DNA of 7,136 bases from JAVVPL01 sp036655775 (GTDB lineage Bacteria; Bacteroidota; Bacteroidia; Bacteroidales; P3), in the NCBI GenBank assembly GCA_036655775.1, contig JAVVPL010000090.1, positions 1-7,136 on the forward strand. Direction: 5' to 3'. Shown here piece by piece: positions 1 to 7,001 of this stretch (within the stretch, counting starts at the first letter, position 1; each line of letters begins with the position of its first letter). The translations under genes and the position numbers were made by a program. The notes beneath the pieces were generated by a model, which searched no databases, was not told where the DNA came from, and was given only the letters and a program-made list of their open reading frames with translations.

Positions 1-470
1 CCTTTAACGGTGGTGATCCCTCCAAATTCATAAAATCCAAGTCTATATAAATTAGAAATAGATTGACTTCCACTCCATGCTCCAAAATCTTTATATGAAT
101 TTATTTCGTGAGGGGTTCCTGCATAAAAGCGTTCTAAAAACCAACCTCCAGACTGGTTATCAATACCGCCATAAGGATACGATTCGTAGCTGGTAGTCAT
201 CCTCCCTGAATTGATAATCGTCTGCTGCCCCGTACTCGGCCCATTATAATAATACATATAATCCGAAGGTGAAGCAATATTCGATTTCCACACCGTATCT
301 ATCCTCAAAATCCCTGCCGCTGACCCATGTATTTCGTTCCCCGAAACCTTATAACTCAGCGCTCCCGTACCCGTATAATTCCCATCCCCCACATCGAACC
401 CTCCCCCAGTCGTCGGATAAGCATAATACACTACATCCCAATCTATTATACAAATATAAAATTTATATAA
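1..470 (-). pseudogene. Headless open reading frame, unrecognised protein, 5' truncated and running off the window
   Basis: The minus strand is open from just after an in-frame TAA (471-473) to the window edge. From Asp at 441-443 the translation reads like a real protein: it starts DWDVVYYAYPTTGGGFDVGD and continues rich in Gly, Tyr, Ser, Thr and Trp, for 147 codons without a stop. No ATG lies in frame before Met at 255-257, which is deep inside the protein-like part. The only ATG in any minus-strand frame between 527 and 436 is followed at once by TAG. The codons between 470 and 444 look like AT-rich spacer, so protein-like sequence begins abruptly near 443. The start has therefore probably been lost by deletion or recombination; a rare start such as GTG at 429-431 is possible but unconvincing. 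Composition resembles extracellular beta-rich proteins, but I recognise no family. It lies on the same strand downstream of the broken RloB gene. Confidence 0.55.
451..458 (-). promoter_or_regulatory. Candidate -7 box TATATTTG ahead of the headless frame
   Basis: The minus strand reads TATATTTG, which fits the Bacteroidota sigma-70 -7 consensus TAnnTTTG. No TTG sits at the usual spacing of about 19-23 bp upstream; the nearest (487-489) is 28 bp away. In an AT-rich spacer the match may be chance, and the frame that follows has no start codon. Confidence 0.25.
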
Positions 471-526
471 TTATTGAAAATAACAGCAATTTTTTGCGTA
501 AAATAAAAATGAATTTTGTGTAATTT

Positions 527-890
527 TTATTGAAGTAATTCTTTAAAAACTTCAAAAACCCTCGAATAGGGAGTGTGAAGATTTTCCAAATTTAGAGTTT
601 TTTTGGTAGCATTATTGATTGCTATTTCAAGTTTCGATCGAAGTTGAATATATAAATTATTCTTGGTAAAATATTCTATACTTTTTTCATAATTTTCAAT
701 ACGGCCGTTCTTTTTTAATTCCGTAATTACTTCGTCACAATTACAAAACTGGCGATCTGTATACATAAAATGTAATAATAACCAAAATTCAAAAGCGGGG
801 TTGCTTTCAATAAAACAGATAGAATTTTTATGTAATTTAATACAAGCTGCTTTTTCTTTTATATAGGCTTGTTTGCGAGTCGCGTGCCAT
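527..890 (-). pseudogene. rloB: RloB family protein (PF13707), N-terminally deleted and frameshifted remnant
   Basis: The frame from 895 to the TAA at 527-529 encodes 122 residues. It carries the RloB hallmark SNPAFEFWLLLHF (DNA 767-805), followed by YTDRQF, a CDEVITELKK segment and a C-terminal HTPYSRVFEVF, the usual RloB ending. Family members are roughly 200-220 residues, so about 80-100 N-terminal residues are absent, including the acidic GExTE-like and DxD-like segments thought to form the TOPRIM-like active site. The likely original start is the ATG at 888-890, 5 nt after the ATPase stop, reading Met-Ala-Arg, a common RloB beginning. That frame stops after 17 residues, while the conserved part is read in another frame. 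An internal deletion not divisible by three, with its junction between about 885 and 850, explains this. The first in-frame ATG of the conserved part (764-766) lies after the hallmark, so a functional product is unlikely. RloB normally pairs with an ATPase in restriction-linked or AbiL-type phage defence. Confidence 0.8.
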
Positions 891-895
891 ATCTG

Positions 896-2104
896 CTATT
901 TTTTAGAAATAAACACACTCCCTAATATCGGTTTTGCCCCAAATTTTCCCGCATTATAAGCATTGAGAAAAGAGGCTCCATTTCGGATATTGAAATCATC
1001 AAGAGAGAATAATTCTGTCGATCCATCTGCTTGTTTTTCGGTAAACCAAATTACATCTTTACGCAAATCGTCGGTATCTAAAAATTGAAGATTATGCGTA
1101 CTAAAAATAAGTTGGGAACGCTTTGCATTCACTAAAAATAAATTTACAAAATGAGCAAATAAGTCAGGATGCAAAGAGTTTTCAAGTTCGTCAATGGGTA
1201 TAATCGCATTGCGTTCAAGTAAAGTATTCAAAATGGTTCCTAAGCCATAATAGCGCATGGTTCCTGCCGATTCAAGTGGGTCGGGCAAATAATGTACGGA
1301 CGATTTACCATCCACCGAAATGGTATGTTCAAAAAGTAATTCCGTATTTTGAGGATTGGTTTCATTTTGTTGAACATCAAAACCCGAAATATTAAAATCG
1401 GCACGATGCAACAAGTCGAGTAAAAATAGTTTATTTTCTTTTTCAGTTTCTACCTCTGCGGTTGCCCACATCCTTAAGTCTGTCTGAGGTAATAATATGG
1501 GTAACCATTGCTTTAAAAAGTAAGTATACACGCGTTCTAGCTCAGGAAATATAAAATTTGCTGTTGCATACGCTGAAACAACACTCATATTACTAAGTGT
1601 ATTTACCTGTAATTTATCCTGTTCCGCAGCATTCAATTTGATTTTATTGCCTAACTGAATATGGGTAATTCCCTCTATGGTATCCCGTGAAAAAATCTCT
1701 GCGGGTTGCTTGCCTGGATAATATTTTAGAGTTTCTTTTAAAACAGCGCCATCATTGATTTCTAGGGCATAGATATGTTTGATATCTCCAATAAAAAATG
1801 TCAATTCAAAAACACCCGATTCTTTTTTTGTGGTATCATCTAAAAGAAATGGAATAAATCCGATAGGTTGTGTTTTATTGATTTTAGGAGAGATCGCTAT
1901 TCTTCGTAAAAAGTCTAAAGCCAATAATATATTTGTTTTACCCGAGGCATTTGCTCCATAAAGAATACCTAGTTTTAAAACTTTTGTGCCGTTGATAGTG
2001 GTGCAATAATATTCCTCAGAAACCTTATCTGCTGAGGCTTCAAAGCTCAATACTTGCCAATCTTTTGCGGATCTGAAATTTTTAAATTTAAACTCTAAAA
2101 TCAT
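896..2104 (-). CDS. AAA/ABC-type ATPase, RloA/AbiL-i-like (PF13304/PF13175 class), probable phage-defence ATPase
   Basis: A 402-residue cytoplasmic ATPase with a complete motif set. It opens with the FKFKNFRSAKDWQVLSFEA strand typical of SMC/RecF-like ATPases. The Walker A is GANASGKT (residues 50-57), the signature-like segment ESAGTMRYYGL is at 278-288, and the Walker B is AIIPIDELENSLHP (300-313, with Asp305 and Glu306). The H-switch is FSTHN (334-338, His337). The C-terminal KDVIWFTEKQADGSTELFSL and GKFGAKP segments are characteristic of the RloA-type proteins found beside RloB. Length and both ends look normal, so the gene appears intact. The ATG at 2102-2104 starts the conserved N terminus and follows a candidate -7 box by 31 nt. 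The TAG at 896-898 is 5 nt before the likely rloB start, implying a two-gene operon, but that partner is broken. By family analogy (AbiL, RloAB) it would power or gate an effector that acts during phage infection; this role is inferred. Confidence 0.88.
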   Translation of the reverse strand: MILEFKFKNFRSAKDWQVLSFEASADKVSEEYYCTTINGTKVLKLGILYGANASGKTNILLALDFLRRIAISPKINKTQPIGFIPFLLDDTTKKESGVFELTFFIGDIKHIYALEINDGAVLKETLKYYPGKQPAEIFSRDTIEGITHIQLGNKIKLNAAEQDKLQVNTLSNMSVVSAYATANFIFPELERVYTYFLKQWLPILLPQTDLRMWATAEVETEKENKLFLLDLLHRADFNISGFDVQQNETNPQNTELLFEHTISVDGKSSVHYLPDPLESAGTMRYYGLGTILNTLLERNAIIPIDELENSLHPDLFAHFVNLFLVNAKRSQLIFSTHNLQFLDTDDLRKDVIWFTEKQADGSTELFSLDDFNIRNGASFLNAYNAGKFGAKPILGSVFISKK

Positions 2105-2135
2105 AACTCAATATATGTAATATGTCTTTATTTTG

Positions 2136-2143
2136 CAAATATA
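2136..2143 (-). promoter_or_regulatory. Candidate -7 box TATATTTG of the ATPase operon
   Basis: The minus strand reads TATATTTG, an exact fit to the Bacteroidota TAnnTTTG element, 31 nt before the ATPase start codon, which predicts a leader of roughly 24 nt. No good TTG-type -33 element is seen at the usual distance. A 10-bp palindrome occupies part of that position. No ribosome binding site is apparent in the leader, as is common in this phylum. Confidence 0.45.
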
Positions 2144-2155
2144 GCAAATTAAATT

Positions 2156-2165
2156 CAATATATTG
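2156..2165. repeat. Perfect 10-bp palindrome CAATATATTG upstream of the ATPase -7 box
   Basis: CAATATATTG equals its own reverse complement and ends 12 nt upstream of the candidate -7 box, roughly where a -33 element and RNA polymerase would contact DNA. A related sequence, CAATATATG, recurs at 2109-2117 between the promoter and the start codon. This arrangement would suit an operator, but the spacer is very AT-rich and short palindromes of this kind arise by chance. Confidence 0.25.
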
Positions 2166-2187
2166 TATTTTTACTTCTAAATTTTAT

Positions 2188-2195
2188 CCCCCCCC
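2188..2195. repeat. Homopolymer tract of eight C (plus strand) in the spacer before the ATPase
   Basis: Eight consecutive C lie between the stop of the large secreted protein and the ATPase promoter, inside an otherwise AT-rich spacer. Such tracts are prone to replication slippage and to read errors. It lies 44 nt upstream of the -7 box, so length changes would not shift a reading frame and could affect at most promoter geometry or the 3' end of the upstream transcript. I see no hairpin terminator in this spacer. Confidence 0.6.
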
Positions 2196-2218
2196 TCTAT
2201 TCTCTCCGCCTATTTTTT

Positions 2219-5200
2219 TTATATCACCACCACACTCCTACTCACTCTTTCTCCTCCTCTAAGTTGTATGCGCATCACATAATTTCCTTTTGGGTAATGG
2301 GCCACATTGATAAACACTTTTTGAGTTTGTGGTTTGATTTTTTCATAAATTTGACCTTCGAGATTCAGAATTTCTATACTTTCAATATTTGTGCTCGCTT
2401 CCACGCATACTTGACTATTCGCAGGATTAGGATAGATTTTTATTGATTTTGCATTGAAAGAAATCGATTCATTGCTAATAGGTTTTTTTGCAAATACTTT
2501 ATGAAGTGTATCGTTGGTATATATACTATCTTTGTCGAGTTTGGTGTAGATCACAAAGGAATATTCTCTATTGGGCAACATATTCATGGTTTTTGGGAAG
2601 GTATATTCTATGCTTTGACCTACTTCAATGGGAGGGGTTTCGGCTTTATAGGTCATCGTATTCATTTTTAAGATTACAGGACATGCACTAATGGCATATT
2701 GACCATAATTTTTCACTTTAAAAGTCACTGTTTCTTTGCTACTAAAAGGAGGCTCTACTGGGGCTATCAAGGCTTCGATACCTACATCTGGACGTGCGGA
2801 AGTAATACGAATTTCTTTGCTGTTATTTGCCAGATTGGTATCCTTGGCAAGGACTATACTTACTTTGATTGTATATTCTCCAGGGGTATATAAATTTAAA
2901 GGTTTTTGGAATGTATAGCTTAGTTTTTCGTTGGCCTTCATCTTTAGGGTATCCATCATCAAGGGCGAGCCATTCAAATCGCAACGTAGAACTACATTTT
3001 TGATTTTATAGGGGGAGGCATTTTTGATAGAGACACTCAAATTTTCGGTACTATCCAAGATACCACTCGCTATAGGACTCTCGATGGAAAGCAGCTGCAT
3101 ATCATACACGGTATCCACGGGAGGCAAAGGAGGGGTTTTTAAACTGATATCATCCAATAATAAACGTTGCCCTTGGTAATCGCTAGTTATTTGAAAAGCC
3201 AAATGATAGGTGCCACTTTTCTTTACGCGCAAGCTATCCTTAAAAGGCATATACACATTGTTTTCTATCGAGTCTAAAGAAAAAAGAGCGGGGCGAGCCT
3301 TTTCTAAACTATCGGGACGAATGCTGTTAAGAAGATAGACTTGAAGTTTTTCTCGAGCTGAAGTGTTGGTTCTATACTGAAACTCAAACATGTAGAGAGA
3401 ATCGGAGCTAAGATTGATACAAGGAGAGAGTAACCAATCGTTTGCACTACTTCCATCGGAAGCGCCTGTATAAAGCATATACGCAGCGCCTTTGTACGAA
3501 AGATTGCCGATGGCTTTTTCCCAGCTGCGATCATCTTTATTGGCATCATATATCGACCAGTTAAATTTTTCCTTGGCTTCAAAACCCGAGAAGAAAGGGG
3601 TGGTTTGTTCTTGCTGACGTGTGACTACATAAAAAGCTGTGGTATCATCTGCATGATTGACATCCGTTGGTAAATTAATCCAAATTCGTACCGAATCTTT
3701 GGTAAGTCCCGTAAAATCCCAAGGCGTTTTTAAAGTATATCTTGTTTTTGTATCGGGCGCAAGGCTCAAGTTTATAATTTCTTCTACGCTTCTGGATTTA
3801 CTTCCAAATTGAATACGAATAGGTATATTTTCCACCTCTACAATTCCATGATTTTGAATTTCGATACTTATGGTTTCGTTTGATCCTAGATCACAAATCT
3901 CGGTGGGGGGAGGAAGCAATTTTGTAATTTGTACATCGGTTCGTCCCGCAGAGATACTATCGGTAATAAGCATTTTGTCGAGTCTAAAGTCTTTGGCTCC
4001 TGCTTCACTATAATTGTGAAATGCCAAATAATATTTCCCATCGGTGGGCACTTTAAAATATTGCAATTTATTTTGATACGTTGTATTGGCCATATTAGGC
4101 ATATTTACAAGGGTATCAGCAATATTAAAACTATTTTTGTCTTTTCCTCTATTAAAATTATACATAATTCTAAAATTTGGATTTTTTATATTGCCTTGGG
4201 TGCCCACAGCATAGTAAAAACGCAAACAATAGGTGGTATCTTTGGAAAAATACATACTTTGAGAAATAAAATATTCATTTGAACTTTTGGAAGAAGATAG
4301 TGCGTGGAGTGAACCTTTACCACTGTATGCTTTGTCGGGATGTACTATGGAATCGATCACCCAAGGAGTTTGGGCGTTTTCATCACTTTGCGCCACCGAC
4401 CAAGAACTTAAATCTTCCCCCGCTTCAAAATCAAGTTTTATGGGAATTTTTTGAGGCTCTGGCACTTTTATAGTCAGCGATAAGCTGTCGTTTTCTGGAT
4501 GTTTATCGCCATGGCAGCTTATCCATGCTTTGATTTTAAAAATTGAACCTTTGGTAAAATCAATTTTATTATTTGTAAAATCAATGGATCCATTGGCATA
4601 CGCTTGAATATCGACGGGAGCAAGCATGGAAACTAAAGGATCGTCATTTAGTTGATAATAAAAACGTACATTTCCTACTTCTAGCACCTCATTGGTAAGA
4701 CTTTTGTATTTTAAGGTAAGCACTTCCTGGCTGATACCTGCGGCGGCATTGGGAGGCAGTAGAACTTCTGTTAAAATCATATTGGTATCATTCACCAATT
4801 TGGGATCAGAAATTAAGATATTGTCGAGTCGAACCGTAGCATTTTTATTCGGAGCCCCGTAATACTTAAATGCCACACTATACGCAGTGGTGGCAGGGGC
4901 TGTAAATAATTGCGTTTTACGTTCATACGCATTGCCTGTTGGGATTGCTTTCCAGCTTAAGTCGCGGCTGGTATCCGCCACTTTGTAATTATAACTTGTA
5001 ACAAGCACTATTTTGAGCGAATCTTTTTCGCTTCCGCTAACTCTATACGAAAGTCGGTATTCTTTTCCTTTTTCCAAGGTTACGGGATTGGTAAATAACC
5101 AATCATTGCCCGCATGGCCATCGGATCCATCGCCTGCTACATGGCCTTTGATTTCTGCATATTTTGTACTATTGTAAGCCGCTAGAGGATCTGTTTTTAT

Positions 5201-6787
5201 TTGCCAAGTGACCTGATCTCTATTTACATCTACAATGGCTATGTCTTTATTGATTTTGTCCTCTTCAAAGCCTTGATTAAAAGGAATACTTCCTACGGGC
5301 ATTTCTTCCATCCCTACCTTATCGATACTAATTCCTCGACGAGTGCCTTTACTGTAAGCCTTAAATCCAAGATAATAGTTTGCACTTTGTGTGGATGTGA
5401 AATAGGTAGTGGCTTCCATATATCCTTCTGCATTGATTTCTCCTCCCAAAATAGAGGTAAACTCTTCGCCCGTCCAAATGGGCACTCCTTGGTTTGGATT
5501 ATTGATATTGGTCGACATATTGAGCTGTAAATGTTCACCCATATTTGATAAAGCTTTATACCAAAAATGTACTCTATATGTTTTGCCTGCTTCTAAGCTG
5601 ATGCAAGGCGATATGAGCCAATCATTCACTGTATCTGAAGCTGTATTGATGGTGGCACATTCATTTCCATTGTGGCCCTGAAAAGTCCAGGTATTTGTGG
5701 ATTCAAAATTTTTGGCAAGAATATTCCAACCTTCTCGTTCAAGCGCTGTAAAATCTGTTGAAAAAGGCGGAATTTGACTTGTTGTTGTATTGGAAATAAA
5801 GATGTTTTTTAGGGTATCATTGGTTTGATTTTCATCGTTTGGATTTTTGTCAATCCAAGCACGTAGCGTATAGGTTTTTTTCTTTGCTAAATTTGCGGGG
5901 GTTTTAAAACTGAGTAGGGCTTCTTGTTGGGTAACTAAATTGGGAAGCACAAAATCTTCTTTTACGGGTGTGGCTCCATCGACTTGATAATATACGGTAA
6001 GCTGTTGTACGGGATCCAAACCTTTATTTTTAAAGCGCAGTTTTATAATTTCAGACTGAGTTAAATTACAAGCCGACAAAGGGGCGACAAGGGCTCCTAA
6101 GGCATGGTCGGCGGTGGTGAATTTTTCGACTTTAAACTCTTTGATATACACGGGTCCTTGGCCCATATCGCTCAACAATTCTATGGCAATGGCATAGACT
6201 CCATCGGTGGGAATTTGGTTTTTGTCCAATAAAAGATCTACACATTGCAGGCTTCCTTTGCTGATATTATTAAAATTTCCTATTAAAGCGGTGGGGGACA
6301 AAATCCCTAGTTGTTCAAATCCATCTGTTCCTTTTTGAGGGGCCAACCACACTTTTAAATGATTTATCGAAGCCTCTTGGGTGCTTACTATGGTAAAACT
6401 CAATTTATATTTTTCACTGTTTTTTAAAGAAAGACAATGGGAATACAAATTGGGATTGGCATCTACCGACGACATATCTATTCCTGGATAATAGATCGCC
6501 AAATTGGTACCTTCGCCAGGAATAGCTTGATACGACCATTTTTGAATTGCAGGGTCTTCACCTAAAGGAAATTGTTGTGACCAATAGGTAGATTCGTCTG
6601 TTGGTTTTTCGGAGGTGCCAAAATTGGGAATATAAGGAAAAGCCTTGGCCGAGGGACTTCCGATACAATCTTGTATTTTTGCGACTTTGTAGAGCGGTAT
6701 TGCATTTTGAGAACTTTGTTTTTGTGCATCCATACTAAAGGATGCCAAAAATAATACCGAAAAAATAAGGGGTGAAAAAGTCTTCAT
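2219..6787 (-). CDS. Large multidomain T9SS-secreted surface protein with cleaved-adhesin and CARDB-like domains
   Basis: This encodes 1522 residues. Residues 1-21 form a Sec signal peptide (MKTFSPLIFSVLFLASF core, likely cut after SMDA). Residues 30-225 are an uncharacterised beta-rich domain. Four cleaved-adhesin/choice-of-anchor-J-like domains (PF07675 type) follow at about 339-496, 499-662, 780-946 and 1062-1218. Three carry NDWL(I/F/L) (388-392, 561-565, 1116-1120), and all end in an (I/R/L)xxD(K/N/D) strand such as SIDKVGM or VRLDNILI. CARDB-like Ig-fold modules lie at about 227-333, 666-776, 949-1056, 1226-1330 and 1333-1435, most with a W/I...D.N..NDT/NDS close. Residues 1438-1522 are a T9SS type A sorting domain (TIGR04183 type), with KIYPNPANSQVCVEA, GQIYEKI and PKGNYVMRIQLRGG. 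The mature protein should cross the outer membrane by T9SS and be released or surface-anchored after tail removal. No protease or glycosidase catalytic motif is visible, so adhesion or matrix roles are inferred. ATG at 6785-6787 is preferred over the upstream ATG at 6814 because it begins the signal peptide directly. Confidence 0.92.
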   Translation of the reverse strand: MKTFSPLIFSVLFLASFSMDAQKQSSQNAIPLYKVAKIQDCIGSPSAKAFPYIPNFGTSEKPTDESTYWSQQFPLGEDPAIQKWSYQAIPGEGTNLAIYYPGIDMSSVDANPNLYSHCLSLKNSEKYKLSFTIVSTQEASINHLKVWLAPQKGTDGFEQLGILSPTALIGNFNNISKGSLQCVDLLLDKNQIPTDGVYAIAIELLSDMGQGPVYIKEFKVEKFTTADHALGALVAPLSACNLTQSEIIKLRFKNKGLDPVQQLTVYYQVDGATPVKEDFVLPNLVTQQEALLSFKTPANLAKKKTYTLRAWIDKNPNDENQTNDTLKNIFISNTTTSQIPPFSTDFTALEREGWNILAKNFESTNTWTFQGHNGNECATINTASDTVNDWLISPCISLEAGKTYRVHFWYKALSNMGEHLQLNMSTNINNPNQGVPIWTGEEFTSILGGEINAEGYMEATTYFTSTQSANYYLGFKAYSKGTRRGISIDKVGMEEMPVGSIPFNQGFEEDKINKDIAIVDVNRDQVTWQIKTDPLAAYNSTKYAEIKGHVAGDGSDGHAGNDWLFTNPVTLEKGKEYRLSYRVSGSEKDSLKIVLVTSYNYKVADTSRDLSWKAIPTGNAYERKTQLFTAPATTAYSVAFKYYGAPNKNATVRLDNILISDPKLVNDTNMILTEVLLPPNAAAGISQEVLTLKYKSLTNEVLEVGNVRFYYQLNDDPLVSMLAPVDIQAYANGSIDFTNNKIDFTKGSIFKIKAWISCHGDKHPENDSLSLTIKVPEPQKIPIKLDFEAGEDLSSWSVAQSDENAQTPWVIDSIVHPDKAYSGKGSLHALSSSKSSNEYFISQSMYFSKDTTYCLRFYYAVGTQGNIKNPNFRIMYNFNRGKDKNSFNIADTLVNMPNMANTTYQNKLQYFKVPTDGKYYLAFHNYSEAGAKDFRLDKMLITDSISAGRTDVQITKLLPPPTEICDLGSNETISIEIQNHGIVEVENIPIRIQFGSKSRSVEEIINLSLAPDTKTRYTLKTPWDFTGLTKDSVRIWINLPTDVNHADDTTAFYVVTRQQEQTTPFFSGFEAKEKFNWSIYDANKDDRSWEKAIGNLSYKGAAYMLYTGASDGSSANDWLLSPCINLSSDSLYMFEFQYRTNTSAREKLQVYLLNSIRPDSLEKARPALFSLDSIENNVYMPFKDSLRVKKSGTYHLAFQITSDYQGQRLLLDDISLKTPPLPPVDTVYDMQLLSIESPIASGILDSTENLSVSIKNASPYKIKNVVLRCDLNGSPLMMDTLKMKANEKLSYTFQKPLNLYTPGEYTIKVSIVLAKDTNLANNSKEIRITSARPDVGIEALIAPVEPPFSSKETVTFKVKNYGQYAISACPVILKMNTMTYKAETPPIEVGQSIEYTFPKTMNMLPNREYSFVIYTKLDKDSIYTNDTLHKVFAKKPISNESISFNAKSIKIYPNPANSQVCVEASTNIESIEILNLEGQIYEKIKPQTQKVFINVAHYPKGNYVMRIQLRGGERVSRSVVVI

Positions 6788-6864
6788 TTTTGTATAGAAT
6801 TTTGTCCGACCCAATAAGCTATTCTTTATAAAAGACTAACAATCATTTGAGAGGGTATTTGGAA

Positions 6865-6872
6865 CAAAAATA
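6865..6872 (-). promoter_or_regulatory. Candidate -7 box TATTTTTG for the T9SS cargo gene
   Basis: The minus strand reads TATTTTTG, matching TAnnTTTG, 77 nt before the preferred start at 6787 and predicting a leader of about 70 nt. The upstream region is T-rich with no clear TTG-type -33 element, so the call rests on the -7 match and its position in the only spacer ahead of the gene. A transcript from here would include the alternative ATG at 6814, so it does not decide the start. Confidence 0.35.
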
Positions 6873-6961
6873 CAAAAAAAATATGAATAAATAAAATTCT
6901 GAGAGGCAATTCAATATTTTTTACAGCAATCTTTTGAGATGATTTTATGTATAATTTCATA

Positions 6962-6998
6962 TACTCAACGCAAATAAAGTCAATAGAGATTTTGAGTA
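6962..6998. repeat. 7-bp inverted repeat TACTCAA/TTGAGTA with 23-nt spacer
   Basis: TACTCAA at 6962-6968 is the exact reverse complement of TTGAGTA at 6992-6998. The repeat begins 4 nt after the stop codon of the upstream gene, so as RNA it could form a weak 3' hairpin. The loop is long and no T-run follows on the minus strand, so it is a poor intrinsic terminator. A dyad binding site is the alternative. Confidence 0.3.
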
Positions 6999-7001
6999 AG
7001 T

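Noticed and set aside
269..523. 84-residue plus-strand open frame starting MKQYSISTPYL
   Set aside because: It is antisense to the protein-like minus-strand frame; its Ser/Pro/His/Tyr-rich translation and AT-noise ending look like a shadow of C-rich complementary DNA.
527..766. Treating the 79 codons from Met 764-766 as a complete small gene
   Set aside because: The same frame upstream (767-895) encodes the conserved RloB hallmark, so this Met is internal to a truncated RloB and not a true start.
875..883. Small dyad GCGACTCGC near the RloB deletion junction
   Set aside because: Only 4-bp arms around one base; too short to call a site or a recombination signature.
1779..1961. 60-residue plus-strand open frame opposite the ATPase
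   Set aside because: Antisense to the Walker A region of the ATPase, with no independent support.
2196..2221. Possible intrinsic terminator after the T9SS cargo gene
   Set aside because: There is an A-run and a purine-rich stretch on the minus strand but no stem-loop followed by a T-run.
3304..3582. 92-residue minus-strand open frame
   Set aside because: It lies wholly inside the T9SS cargo gene in another frame, and the cargo frame has clear domain motifs there (NDWLLSPCINL).
5201..5681. Overlapping open frames on both strands within the large gene
   Set aside because: All are shadows of the second and first adhesin-like domains; none has a start context or recognisable motif.
6788..6814. 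Upstream start adding nine residues (MGRTKFYTK) to the T9SS cargo protein
   Set aside because: It would place a charged stretch before a typical signal peptide that starts perfectly at the next ATG (6785-6787).
6826..6960. 44-codon minus-strand open frame starting MKLYIKSSQKIAV in the spacer upstream of the T9SS gene
   Set aside because: The first 20 residues look plausible, but the rest is Phe/Ile-rich AT noise spanning the candidate promoter; no family match, and length is within chance for this composition.
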